NCBI RefSeq assembly: GCF_036884655.1
Contig: NC_088354.1
Location: 19,032,001-19,096,000 of the forward strand
Reading direction: 5' to 3'
Length of the DNA stretch: 64,000 nucleotides
Source: Musa acuminata AAA Group
Taxonomy: Eukaryota > Streptophyta > Magnoliopsida > Zingiberales > Musaceae
The notes under the pieces are model-generated. The model was not told the origin of the DNA. It searched no databases and saw nothing but the letters and a program-made list of their open reading frames with translations. Of the stretch, positions 1-11,167 are shown piece by piece (position 1 is the first letter of the stretch; every line of letters begins with the position of its first letter). The translations under genes and the position numbers were made by a program.

Positions 1-1
1 T

Positions 2-449
2 AGAATTCTTCATGCCTATGACATTTGCATTCCACCCGATGAAGAATCTATTCAAAATGATCGATATAACATAATAAATAAAAACCTGCTAAAAAAATTT
101 AGGTGCACTTTTAGCAATGGCATATGGGTTAGGCAGCCTAGAAGGATGGATCCCTTTCTTATGGGAAGTGAATCTCATGGGAAGTGAATCTCCTCCTCCT
201 AGTCCAATAGAACAACCCGAAACACCAATTCTTATGGGAAGTGAATCTCCTCCTCCTAGTCCCTTTGGAGCAGCACCTTCAGCTCCTGTTTCCTCCTCTG
301 AAGATATCATTATGGCGGAGCTATCTCAGATCAAATCACAGCAAGAACAAATTCAGAATCAACAAGTTGAAATTTTGAAGACACTACGACAGATGAATGA
401 AAAAATAGATATCATGTATCAGCACTGTGGATTACCTCCTAAGGATTAA
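2..449 (+). pseudogene. C-terminal part of the 3' (envelope-like) ORF of a SIRE-like copia element, frameshifted
   Basis: One frame is open from the window edge to about 189. A second frame carries on to the stop at 447-449. The break is a 16-bp direct duplication (161-176 repeated from 177), which shifts the frame. The downstream part has a Pro/Ser-rich segment in which MGSESPPPSP occurs twice (about 66 bp apart), then a Gln/Glu-rich coiled-coil-like stretch containing SQIKSQQEQIQNQQ. It lies before the polypurine tract and LTR of the same element, where SIRE-type elements carry an extra ORF after pol. Calling it envelope-like is inference from position and composition; there is no diagnostic motif. 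Confidence 0.5.
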
Positions 450-1161
450 ATTGATGTATCTTTTTATTCTGTCCTGTTTGCTTTTAAAAACAAGTTCATG
501 TTTGTCATCGATTGTACGATAACTGATCTTTCCTTTAAATAACTACTGTCTTAATCTGCATAGATAATGATGTCTTTTGGATAAACTATTTCTGGCAAAT
601 TTGAATGATGAACTTTGATAAATGCTAAACCTTTTTCTATGATCATCAATTAGCTGGCTTGTCTCTTTTTGTTGATGATAAAGGGGGAGAAGTGATGACT
701 TACACCAGAACGATAGCATGACTAATATGAATTACAAAAACTTGTGTGATATGAATGTCTTATATGACTTGCAAATCCTTGAAAATATCACAAGATTGAT
801 ATCATGAAATTTATATTGAAAATCTTTATCTTCTGTGTGATATGAATGTCTTATATGACTTGCAAATCCTTGAAAATATCACAAGATTGATATCATGAAA
901 TTTATATTGAAAATCTTTATCTTCTATCGTAGCAAAATTCGTCCCATATCATTTGACTTATGATTTTCATCGAAGTTTCGTACTTACTATTGTTTAATGA
1001 GGATAACGATAAGTTCTACGATTAGAACTTATCGGGTTATGCTTGAATCCAATGGGATGGAATTCAAGTGTTTTTTATCTTCTCATAATATGGCATATAG
1101 ATAGGGGGAGTAATGTTTAACTCCGTCATCAATTGATTGTCATCATCAAAAAGGGAGAGAT
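450..1161 (+). other. 3' noncoding region and polypurine tract of the left copia element
   Basis: Noncoding AT-rich sequence between the last ORF and the LTR. It contains a purine run AAAGGGGGAGAAG near 680-694 and the true-looking polypurine tract AAAAAGGGAGAGA at about 1148-1160, immediately before the LTR start. A near-perfect 91-bp tandem duplication occupies 743-833 and 834-924. Confidence 0.7.
743..924 (+). repeat. 91-bp tandem duplication, two copies
   Basis: The segment starting TGTGTGATATGAATG at 743 is repeated almost exactly from 834 (period 91). The high identity suggests a recent duplication. It lies in the noncoding 3' region of the left copia element. Confidence 0.85.
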
Positions 1162-2340
1162 TGTTGAATCTCGGATTTTGATGATATAATCAATTGGTGG
1201 GTTAATTGATCTAATCCATATTATTGAGTTAAGTGTGCAGGATTAACTACGATAACCAGAAAATATAAAGCAAGGATACCGGAGTCGAGCTCGATGGACG
1301 TTTAAGAGACCGAAGAATCATCGGAGATGCTGCCGGAACCAACCGAGAAGAAATCGGGAACGTGTCGGAAGTTCGCCGAAGAAATCGTCGGAGGCTCGCG
1401 GAGATCACCGAGAAGGTTTGGCTACTCGTTAAAGTCATCACAAAGATTGGGAGCTAGCAGGGAGTCCGTCGGAAGGAATTCGTCGGAAAGCTCGCCGGAA
1501 CAAGACTCGACGTTCGCGGTTAAAAAACTTGCTTAGGATGTTTTTTTGTGTTATGTAGTTCACCTGTAATTAGGATTAGGATTAAGAGATAATCCTATAT
1601 CCTGGTTAGGGGCCAACTGGGCCCAAAGTCAGATTTGGTTTGGGCGAAAATTAAGCCAAACCAATGAATCGGAAAGCCAAGCGGTGACACCTCCTTGGCT
1701 GGGCGGTTGCACCGTCCAGCACCCGAGCGCTGGGCGGTGGCACCGCCTGGCTGGGCGGTGGCACCTCCAGCACCGGGAACCCTAAGAGAATTCAAATTTT
1801 GAAGCCCAAAATTTGAATCCTCTTGAGGCCTATAAATACCCCTCAAATCTCAGCTGAGGTTACAACTTTTGAGAAGCATTTTGATTGAGAGAAAAGTCTT
1901 AGAAAGTTTTAGCAAGTCTTGTTTTCAATTTGCTAGAGAGTTCTCCTCCTTCTTTCTTATTGAAAATTTGTAAGAGGTTGAGCTGCTTGTAAAAGGTTGT
2001 AAGAGGGGTGTTTACCCTTCCATTTCAAGAGACTTGCTAGTGGAAGGTGGGAGCCTCATCGAAGAGGGGCCTCGCAAGTGGAGTAGGTCATTTGACCGAA
2101 CCACTCTAAAAATCGGCGTAATCTCTGGTTTGCATTTTATTATTGTCATTTACATTACTGCAAATCTTCTTACTGCTTTAGTTCCTTATTACCCTTGCTG
2201 CGCAACTTTAAGAATACGCTTTCAAGTTAAACTTTTCAAGTTCCGTTCTTATCGTACGAAAGATTTTGATAAAATCGAAGTTTTAATCCGCTGCACTAAT
2301 TCACCCCCCCCCCCCTCTTAGTGCCGCTCCGATCCTAACA
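1162..2340 (+). mobile_element. 3' LTR of a SIRE-like Ty1-copia element (copy A)
   Basis: Begins TGTTGAATCTCGG right after the polypurine tract and ends GATCCTAACA, giving TG...CA ends and 1179 bp. A TATA box (TATAAATA) lies at about 1831. Upstream of it are four imperfect copies of the palindrome GGCGGTGGCACCGCC (1681-1768), and before those a module rich in CGCCGGAA-like words. A poly-C run precedes the terminal GTGCCGCTCCGATCCTAACA. The rest of the element lies left of the window, so its target duplication cannot be tested. It ends directly against decayed Tat-gypsy sequence. Confidence 0.9.
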
Positions 2341-2344
2341 TTTA

Positions 2345-2690
2345 CTTGGTCAAGATATAGGCCTTGGGTCTTTTGGCTGAGGTGCATGACTCAGGAGCAG
2401 GTCCGCCTTAGCAAGCTCCACTCGGTCGAAGTGCAGGACTTGGGTCTTCTAGCCAAGGTGCATGGCTCGAGAGCGGGTTTGCTCAACTAAGGTGCAAGCC
2501 TCGGGTCTTCTGGCCAAGGTGCACAGCTCAGGAGTAGGTTTACTCAGTCGAGGTGTAGGCCTCGGGTCTTTTGGCCGAGGTGCATGGCTTAGGAGCGGGT
2601 TTGCTCAACCAAGGTGTAGGCCTTAGGTCTTATGGCCAAGGTGCACAGGAGTAGGTTTGCTCGACTAAGATGCAGGCCTTGGGTCTGCGA
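2345..2690 (-). repeat. Tandem array with ~62-bp period in the 3' untranslated region of the Tat element
   Basis: Five to six diverged copies of a roughly 62-bp unit. Each contains words like GGCCTCGGGTCTT, TGGCCGAGGTGCA and GGAGCGGGTTTGCTC (plus-strand spelling). The array lies downstream of the integrase stop in the minus-strand element. Tandem repeats at this position are a known feature of Tat/Ogre-type retrotransposons. Confidence 0.8.
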
Positions 2691-2939
2691 GGTCCTAGTT
2701 TTACCCGGGGGGTCTTGCATTTTGGAAGTTTCTTCTCTTGCTGCTCGACCAATCGAGTTCATAGTGTTGGACTGCTTATAAGCTGGCAAAATACAATGAT
2801 ACTTCTTCGGTTGTTAGACCAAGGTGGCTTTGGGGCATATTCGGTAGGTGGCACCTTCATCCTTCTGCTTGACGAGGATTCAGAGGGCCGAGAACTCGGT
2901 CTTATACATAGAACTTTCTCATGTTTGTTATATGCCAGG

Positions 2940-3388
2940 TCCTCATTAGTTAACCACCTTCCAGAGTGGTGAGATAGTAAGTCCCATCCTGGATCATGTC
3001 GATCACCAAGTAAGGGCCTTCCTAGTTTGTTACCAACTTCCCTTTGGCTCGAGTCAGGTTACTGATCTCGGTTTTGCATAGGTCGAGATCGCCGACCTTA
3101 ATCCAATGGAGGCGAATTTTTCAGTTGTGAAGTCTTGCCATGGCTTTTTTGTCACAGAGATGTGCTTTGACCCTTCATTCATCGATAAGGTCTAGATTGT
3201 CTTGGAGTCCTTCTTCTGACATACTTTCTTTGAAGTTCTTGATCCGAAGGCTCGGGAAGACCATCTCAGGCAAAAGCACTACGTCAGTGCTGAATGCTAG
3301 GTTGAACGGTGATTCGCTCAAGGTGGTTTTTAGAGTAGTTCAAGATGCCCATAGAATACTCGGGAGTTCGTCCTCCCAATTGCCATGG
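2940..3388 (-). pseudogene. Integrase C-terminal part of the Tat element
   Basis: The minus-strand translation shows the typical plant gypsy integrase end: WEDELPSILW near 3,375, then LDLIDERR near 3,190, and the C-terminal barrel words KVGDLDL and GPYLVIDMIQDGTYYL. Stops interrupt it. It continues across the 3,389-21,987 insertion into the integrase core at 21,988. Confidence 0.85.
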
Positions 3389-3418
3389 TGTCATGGATAA
3401 AACTATAAATAATATATT

Positions 3419-3799
3419 TGTTAGGACTTTAGCTAGGAGAGTCCTAATTGAGAGGGACATTCATGTAAAACCTACCAAAGCCGACTCTTATTAAAGAGGT
3501 GAAGAGGCCGGCTAGGGTTAGGAGGTTGTTTCTTAGAGAAGAATTAGGAGTTGTAAGGGAATAGGAGTCTTAAGTAGGAGTCCTATTAGGAGTTGGTTAG
3601 AAGTAGGAATCCTATTAGGAGTTAGGGTTTAGAAGCCCTATAAATAGCCATGTATTCCTCCTCTTTTCATAGGCAATAGATGAATCTTTTCTGCAGCCTT
3701 TGAGCAGCAATTTGGAGGGAAGAACCCCTATAGAGTTCCAAGGAGGCCGATCCCCTAAAGAGATCAACCCCAACTTTAGAATATGCAAGGGTTCTAACA
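3419..3799 (+). mobile_element. 5' LTR of the chromovirus-like gypsy element
   Basis: 381 bp. TATAAATA at 3,639-3,646 is the likely TATA box. Just upstream is a short array of AGGAGTCCTATTAGGAGTT-like words; the 3' LTR (8,853-9,246) has one extra 13-bp unit there, which accounts for its extra length. Confidence 0.9.
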
Positions 3800-3813
3800 C
3801 CTGGTATCATAGC

Positions 3814-4529
3814 AACGTTCTTGGCATCTCGCTGCCCTTCCATAGCCATCCATCAGCCCTCCACAGCCGCCCAAAGTAATTCTCACAATTGCTTAAAAGA
3901 TCATCGCCAAATTCCGCCATCATCTCCACCACCGCGGATCATCCCGTGAATTGCAACAGGTTCTGGTTTCCTACCTTACTACTGCTGCAATTTAGTTATC
4001 CCTATCCGAAAATCCAAAAAAAAAAAAGTGTTCCTATATTGCTGCATAAACTTTTCGTCACAAAGTTTTCATCTCTACAACGAAAGATACATTGCAGAAT
4101 TTCAACCGCATAGCACTGTTTGTTTGATCTTGATACTATATTTTCTCTGTCATATAAACTAAGATATTACTGTCAATTCCCTCCTCAAATCTATCAAATT
4201 TTTTGTGGAGATTTCGTCGAGAAACCATTGTTTCTTCGACGACAATTCTGCTCTTACAAGACAATACAATTATGCAGCAAACTTTCATTGATTTCTATCA
4301 AACCTTTGCTGCCATCCACCACAGATCGAAAACTTTCATCAACGGCCCTAAAACTCCACCAAACCACACCCTCAAACTGTACCCAGAAAAGCCACAAAAC
4401 AAACCTAAACCGCAGCCTACATCTACCAATCCACCAACCCTTTAAACCATCACTTCTCTCAACCTATAAATGCCTTTAACCTGTCAATAAAAGAGAGATC
4501 TTAATATCACAGATTTGGAGTCATATACT
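3814..4529 (+). other. Leader between primer-binding site and gag of the chromovirus-like element
   Basis: About 700 bases rich in C and A with a poly-A run at 4,017-4,026. Open frames here have no recognisable domain and no support beyond length. It is the untranslated leader of the element. Confidence 0.6.
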
Positions 4530-5882
4530 ATGGCATCTGAGGAGGCAATCAATGCTAAATTTGAAGCCTTTGAGGCACGAATGGAGGATAAGATTCGGAC
4601 TCTCCTTACCGAATTCAGTTTGGGCCGACCACCAAGCCCGAAGAAATCACATCAAGGAGAGAGCTCTAACCAATCACATCATGCCCAAAGAGATGACTTC
4701 CAAGAGAGGGGAGGCTCTATGACTGACTCCAACTATTCGCGCATGAGAGTGGACTTCCCTAGATGGGAAGGAGACCCAATTGGTTGGATCTCGCGCGCGG
4801 AGCGATATTTTCGGTACCATAAAACTGTGGATGCATCCATGGTGGAAATTACAGCTATACATCTTGAAGGGGATGCCATATAGTGGTTTGACTGGTTTGA
4901 ACACACTTATGGAGTCCTTTCATTGCGACATTTCAAAGAAGGACTACTGATCCGCTTCGGACCAACCGATTACGAGAACATTGACGGACAACTAGCAAAG
5001 ATCCGACAAACCTCCACCATTCAGGAGTACCAAACCAGGTTTGAAAGGTTATCTAATCAAACTTGTGATTGGTCTGAAAAACAACTATTGGGAACCTTCA
5101 TTGAGGGCTTGAAGCCAGAGATCCGGGGAAAAGTTAAAGCACGACAACCATACACGCTTATGGCAGCCATCTCTTTCGCACGACTTCAAGAGGAGCGATT
5201 GAACCATGAAGCCCAGAGGACTAGGATCACTCCTCGACCTATAATACTAAAGCCCTCAGCCCCCTCTACTATCAACCGAGTCCCTACACCAAAAAGGTTG
5301 ATAAGAGAAGAACTTCGGGAGCGATCTGCGAAGGGGTTATGTTGGTATTGCGACGAGCCGTGGAGCCGCGAGCATCGCTGTAAAAAAGGTAGACTTCTTA
5401 TGATTGAACCAATAGAAGAAGAGGTCATTGAACATCTAGAAGAGAGCCTTGAACATGGAGAAGAAGATATGGAAGAAGAGCCACAGCCGACCGACATTAC
5501 GGTACACGCACTAGCCGACTACTCAAACCCGCAAACGATGAAAGTTGGAGGGCTTCTCAAACAACAGCCGATCACTGTTCTCATCGACACGGGTAGCACT
5601 AATAACTTCCTGAATAGTAAGATTGATGCTCGGATGGCACTGCATATTGAAGGTTGCAGCAAGTTCGATGTAAAGGTTGCCGACGACAGAATCTTAAAGT
5701 GCGACCAAAGATGCCCGCAGGTGAAACTATTACTGCAAGACCAAGAAATTATCATCGATTTCTTCCTCCTACCAATCGATGACTATGAGGTCGTGCTTGA
5801 CATAGAATGGCCGACTACACTAGGTGATGTCTCTTGGAACTTTTCCAAATTAATTATGAAATTCTACTGTAAGGGTAAATAG
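4530..5882 (+). pseudogene. gag and protease of the chromovirus-like element
   Basis: ATG at 4,530 begins a gag polypeptide with a charged helical N-terminus, then the retrotransposon gag core (words such as FPRWEGDPIGWI and TRFERLSNQT). A zinc knuckle of the form CX2C...H...C lies near 5,340-5,390. An aspartic protease follows with the active-site motif DTGS at about 5,586-5,597. Stops at 4,881-4,883 and 5,880-5,882 each fit a single C-to-T change from CAG. Confidence 0.85.
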
Positions 5883-7373
5883 ATCATCCTACGCGAGAAG
5901 CGTGGAAGCAACGTAACCACTGTTTCAACCCAACGAATGGAGAAAGTTTTGCACAAGGTAAATAGTGGCTTTTTGATGCATCTCCAGCCACAACCAGAAG
6001 AGAAGAAAATAGAAATTGAAGATAAAAAACTTGCCCAATTGCTTACTGAATTTGCCGACATATTTGCTGAACCGCGCGGTCTTCCTCCTTCTCGGCAACA
6101 TGACCATCGAATTCCAATCCTTCTGGGCAAGCCACCAGTGAACACTCGACCGTACCGATATCCTCACCTCCAGAAAGATGAAATTGAAAAGATCGTAAAG
6201 GAGATGCTTAAAACAGGGGTGATTCGGCCAAGTTGCAGCCCCTATTCCTCACCGGTGCTACTTGTACGCAAGAAGGACGGAACTTGGCGGATGTGCATCG
6301 ACTACCGAGATTTAAATGGCATCACCGTCAAGGACAAGTACCCAATACCAGTGGTGGATGAACTTCTTGATGAATTGAAAGGAGCTCGAGTCTTCACGAA
6401 GTTGGACCTCTGATCCGGTTACCACCAAATTCGGGTATGTGACGATGACATTCCAAAAACTGCATTTCACACACATGATGGCTATTATGAATTCTTGGTA
6501 ATGCCTTTTGGACTCACTAATGCTCCTTCAACCTTTCAAAGTCTCATGAACAATATTTTTCGGAGCTTTCTTCGTAAATTTGTACTGGTATTTTTTGATG
6601 ATATTCTCGTTTACAGCCCTTCTCTTGAGACTCACTTTCAGCATTTACGGATTGTTTTGACGATCCTTCGGGAGAATACTCTTTTTGTTAAGCAACCAAA
6701 GTGCAGCTTTCTCTAGCAAAAAGTAGAGTACCTTGGGCATATAATATCAGAAGAAGAAGTGGCGGTAGACCCAACAAAAATTGAGGCAATGCAAGGCTGG
6801 CCGAAACCTACAAACATGAAATTACTGCGGAGGTTCCTTAGACTAACGGGCTACTACCAAAAATTTGTTAAGGACTATGGGAAGATCAGTGTACCACTCA
6901 CTTCTTTACTGAAAAAAGATGCTTTCCAATGGTCGGACAAAGCCTCTGCTGCCTTCGACAAACTTAAAGCAGCCATGACAATGACGCCGGTGCTTGCGCT
7001 ACCAAATTTCAATAGACCCTTCATCATTGAGGCCGACGCATCTGGAGTCGGAATTGGAGTCGTTCTCATGCAAAATGGTCGACCACTCGCATACACTAGC
7101 AAGGCATTATCTCCCTCCCATCAAAACATGTCAGTATATGATAAGGAGATGCTCGCCATTGTACACGTAGTAATGAGGTGGAGACCCTACCTGATCGGCC
7201 GGCGATTTCAAATTAAAACTGACCATAAAAGCCTCAAGTACTTTTTGGAGCAAAAGGTATCATCCCCTGAGCAGCAAAAATGGGTAACCAAACTTCTTGG
7301 ATTTTATTATGAAATTATTTACAAAAAGGGGAAAGAAAACGTTGTTGCAGATGCACTCTCATGGCTATCTGAA
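5883..7373 (+). pseudogene. Reverse transcriptase and RNase H of the chromovirus-like element
   Basis: RT motifs are in order: [19 protein letters not shown] near 6,258-6,315, [13 protein letters not shown] near 6,500-6,540, and the catalytic FFDDILVYS at about 6,591-6,617. RNase H follows with EADASGVGIG near 7,030-7,060 and TDHKSLKYFL near 7,218-7,247. Stops at 6,411-6,413 and 6,714-6,716 interrupt the frame; both fit single transitions (CGA to TGA, CAG to TAG). The reading frame is otherwise kept, so this copy decayed mostly by point changes. Confidence 0.9.
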
Positions 7374-8830
7374 CAAGCTAAGATTTCAGCCATCTCCCTT
7401 CCTACCACCGATCTCCTCGAGGACATTAGGGAAGAATGGAAGAAGGATCCAGAGATCAGCAACATCATAAAAAAATTAGAGGAGGATCCAAGTGCAATAG
7501 CCCACTACACTTGGGATTCGAGGGATCTACGCTACAAAGGTCGCATTGTGCTTATACCTGACTCCCCTTGCATCACAATCATCTTGCATGAAATACACTC
7601 CATTCCTTCAGCAGGGCACTCTGGATTCCTAAGAACCTACAAAAGTGTGAAACAAATTTTTTATTGGAGAGGGATGAAAAAAATTATTACTGAATATGTG
7701 GCACAATGTGATGTATGTCAACAGCACAAGGGTGAAACTGTGGCAAATCTAGGGAAGCTACAACCACTACCCATACCAGACTCAGTGTGGATTGACATCT
7801 CCATGGACTTCATTGAAGGGCTGCCATCTTCCAAAGGTAAAAGCACGATTCTCGTGGTGGTTGATCGACTTACGAAATATGCTCATTTTTATGCTGTGAG
7901 AAATCCCTACACTGCTGCTAGTATTGCCCAGATTTTCATAGAAAATATTATTAAACTGCATGGGATGCCAAGGTCCATCGTAAGTGATCATGACAGGATC
8001 TTCACTAGTAAATTTTAGACCGAGTTATTTCAGTTACAAGGCACCAAACTCAAGATGAGCACAGCGTATCATCCACAAACTAACGGCCAAACAGAGATGG
8101 TAAATAGGTGCTTAGAGACGTACCTCCGGTGTTTCACTAGCGACCGACCAAAAGAGTGGGCGAAATGGCTTCCCTAGGCCGAATGGTGGTATAATACTAC
8201 ATATTATTCATCTACAAAATGTGCCCCTTATGTAGCATTGTATGGTCGACCAGCCCCTGTGATTCCAAAGTATGTTATTGGCTCGGCCAAGGTAGATCAG
8301 GTTGACTAAGAATTGATTGATAGGGATAAACTCTTACAACTGTTAAAAGATAATCTCTCTACTACTCAAGCCAGAATGAAGCAGCAAGCCGACACACGAC
8401 GAAGTGAAAGAGAATTTTCAGTAAGAGATTGGGTTTATCTTCGCCTACAATCATACAAGCAACTCTCTATCAACACTCGAGCCTCCATGAAGCTATCCCC
8501 ACATTTTTCTGGGCCCTATCAGATCACAGAGCGTATTGGAGCCGTGGTGTACAAACTTAAATTACCTAAGGATGCCAAAATTCACCCTGTCTTCCACGTA
8601 TCATGCATAAAGCCCAAGTTGGGAGAACATGAGTCACCCCAGATCCAACTGCCCAACACAATTGAGGATGGAGTTATTCAAGCCCAACCACAAGCCATCC
8701 TCGATCGCAGGATCGTGATGCGTCGCCGACATCCCTCTACTAAAGTACTAGTGCATTAGAATATGGGAACTATATAAGGAGCTGAAGACCCGGTTCCCTG
8801 AGTTCATGGAATCTCAACTTTGATGACAAG
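7374..8830 (+). pseudogene. Integrase with C-terminal chromodomain-like segment
   Basis: The zinc-binding HHCC region is at about 7,585-7,735 (AGHSG ... CDVCQQHKGE). The catalytic core has MDFIEGLP (about 7,804) and VSDHDRIF (about 7,980), then HPQTNGQTE near 8,074-8,100. The C-terminal part includes FSGPYQI and HPVFHVSC, then ILDRR and VLVH, and in another frame a segment ending RFPEFMESQL. This arrangement resembles the chromodomain tail of plant chromoviruses. Stops at about 8,016, 8,176, 8,308 and 8,757 fit TGG-to-TAG or CAA-to-TAA changes. A small deletion near 8,770 shifts the frame in the tail. Confidence 0.85.
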
Positions 8831-8852
8831 GCTGATTTGAAGAGGGCGGGTC

Positions 8853-9246
8853 TGTTAGGACTCTAGCTAAGAGAGTCCTAATTGAGAGGGACATTCATGT
8901 AAAACCTACCTAAGCCGACTCTTATTAAAGAGGTGAAGAGGCCGGCTAGGGTTAGGAGGTTGTTTATTAGAGAAGAATTAGGAGTTGTAAGGGAATAGGA
9001 GTCTTAAGTAGGAGTCCTATTAGGAGTTGGTTATAAGTAGGAGTCTTGAGTAGGAATCCTATTAGGAGTTAGGGTTTAGAAGCCCTATAAATAGCCATGT
9101 ATTCCTCCTCTTTTCATAGGCAATAGATGAATTTTTTCTGCAGCCTTTGAGCAGCAACTTGGAGGGAGGAACCCCTATAGAGTTCCAAGGAGGCCGATCC
9201 CCTAAAGAGATCAACCCCAAGTTTAGAATCTGCAAGGGTTCTAAAA
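8853..9246 (+). mobile_element. 3' LTR of the chromovirus-like gypsy element
   Basis: 394 bp, about 97% identical by eye to 3,419-3,799 apart from a 13-bp insertion near 9,035-9,050. TATA box at 9,086-9,093. The final dinucleotide is AA instead of CA, a point change at the terminus. Confidence 0.9.
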
Positions 9247-9669
9247 GTATTTAATATAATACTCATGTATGTCCGTGTCTTTTAGTTTATTCATGCTTTG
9301 CACAACATATAAAGGGACGATCGAAGACTTAACAACCCCAATTTAGTTGGGTTTAGTGGTCATTTTAGGCTTATAAATAAAGGTTGTGTCATGTGGATAC
9401 TTATAGGAGATTTTGGTCTGTAGTAGACCATTTTGGATCCTTTGTTATGCGACCGTTTAGAGCTTGTGAAGTCTGTTTGTAATTTGCATTGGTTATAAAA
9501 TGTTTCCTGAAATGATTGCTTGTGGATCCCAAATGAGGTGCTTTCTCTAATCCATTTTCTCTTTTGTAGGTCTTAAGGGACCGTAGGAGATTTCGGGGAG
9601 GTTAACCTTTACGGATGGACACGTAAATGGTGCCGCACGACTTAGGCAAAACTAGCTAAGTCCATGATA

Positions 9670-11167
9670 GATTGTATCAGAGCGGGACAAGCACTCATAA
9701 AAACACTTGGCATATAAATGTGGGGGACCCAACGGGGCTGCGTTGAGGGCAACCAACACACACGACTGTTTAGGGGGAAAACGAGCGTGGAGATATAGAA
9801 AAAAAGAGTCGCTTAGAGGAGCGGGCATCTAAGATTAGCATTAAGAGGAATGACCAACCTTCACGCAAGAGGCACCACGAGGACAAACAAAATGGGAAGA
9901 ATATATAGCGCACAAAGGTTGGGATGGCTGAGTTTGAGCTAGGGCTCAACGTTGGCAACCATACTTGATGGTGCTCAAGGCAAGCGAGGTGCTTGGTAAA
10001 GGATGAGACCATGTAAGGTGGAATAAGTTGTTCAACGACCAAAAGAGTTATGCAAATCTCATAGAGGTGAGGGGAATTACTAACTCAAAGAATTCAATAC
10101 TTATGCAAAGGCTTGTATGCGAATGATGGAGTATTTGTGGCCATCCCAAGGCGATCGAAACTCGATGCCATGGAGCATTGAAACTTTCTCTTCAGTATGA
10201 GAAGGATACATCTATAGGTGGCTAAAGTGTGCAATGAGTTCAGCATGTTGCTAGGCCTTGAGGGGTGTAGTGGGGGCTATATTGACGTGGAGTCACAAGC
10301 TAGCAAGTGCGTTTGTAGGAGGCAGAACAATGCATAGTTTGTTCAGCAAGGCGGAGTAGTCCAAAGGGATAGTAGTCTTTGAAACTTTCAAAGCAAAGGA
10401 AGCGAAGAGATAAGTTGCTCTAACGGGACAGCTATATAGGAGAAATAAGTCTTGGCTCTCTAGAGGGAGAACCATGTGCAACGAACCGCATATGTTGAGG
10501 ATGAGTACCTCAAAACAACTCCACAAAGCTCAATGGACCGAGTAAGTAGTGAGAAGTCATCGCATGATCTCGCTTGAGATAATGCATTGGGGATGCATTG
10601 CAAGATCAAGTGGGGGAGCGATCCAAGGCAACACAAATGAAGGCACACTTGGAGTTAATATAGAGATCGGACTTAATAAAGGGCTAACCTATGGAATGGT
10701 GGGCGTGAGGACCATCATCAACTTAATACAAATCGAGGAGCGGAGCAACTTGGGTGAAACTTGGCGAAGTACCCAAGCCGCATAAAGGGAGCCAACATAA
10801 AATATAGAATATAGAGGTGGAGGCACAAAGCTTTCCTTGGACAAAGGTCAAGAACATAAACTCTTATAGAGGAAAGAGCAGGATCATGTCGTTCCATGAG
10901 TCCCTCATTCTGATGGAGCGGGCTCATCCTACATAGTACCAAAGACGAAGGGAGCTTCAAGGCACATGTACCTTATTTAAGCGAAGCATTTGATGAAAGA
11001 ACTAAGGCGACTTAACTTACGAAGGTGAAGTTGTTCAAAAGGCCTTGGCACGGGTAAGAGGACGCAGAGGCAAATACTCTTGAAGAATATGTCATAGTGC
11101 CGCCATTCAAGTTACCATGAAGGGAGCGGTGTATAGTGGATATTATGATAGTAGGGGCAGAGGCCCA
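9670..11167 (+). other. Internal region of the pol-less element, left part
   Basis: G/A-rich, noncoding-looking sequence directly after the primer-binding site. Short open frames exist on both strands, but none shows a known retroelement domain. It continues at 19,350 after the copia insertion. Confidence 0.6.

Larger units (their letters stand above)
3419..9246 (+). mobile_element. Ty3-gypsy element, probable chromovirus, complete but inactivated
   Basis: 5' LTR 3,419-3,799 (381 bp) and 3' LTR 8,853-9,246 (394 bp), both starting TGTTAGGACT; the first ends GTTCTAACA, the second GTTCTAAAA. An initiator-Met-type primer-binding site (TGGTATCATAGC, 3,802-3,813) follows the 5' LTR, and a purine-rich tract (about 8,840-8,852) precedes the 3' LTR. 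Flanks are ATATT (3,414-3,418) and GTATT (9,247-9,251). By eye the LTRs differ at about 11 sites plus one 13-bp indel. Gene order is gag, protease, RT, RNase H, integrase, and a C-terminal segment resembling a chromodomain. At least eight premature stops make it inactive. Confidence 0.9.

Noticed and set aside
1595..1846. Open frame in LTR copy A, and similar ones at 17,127-17,423 and 23,156-23,452
   Set aside because: They arise from the GC-rich palindromic module of the LTR, which reads open in several frames; no coding evidence.
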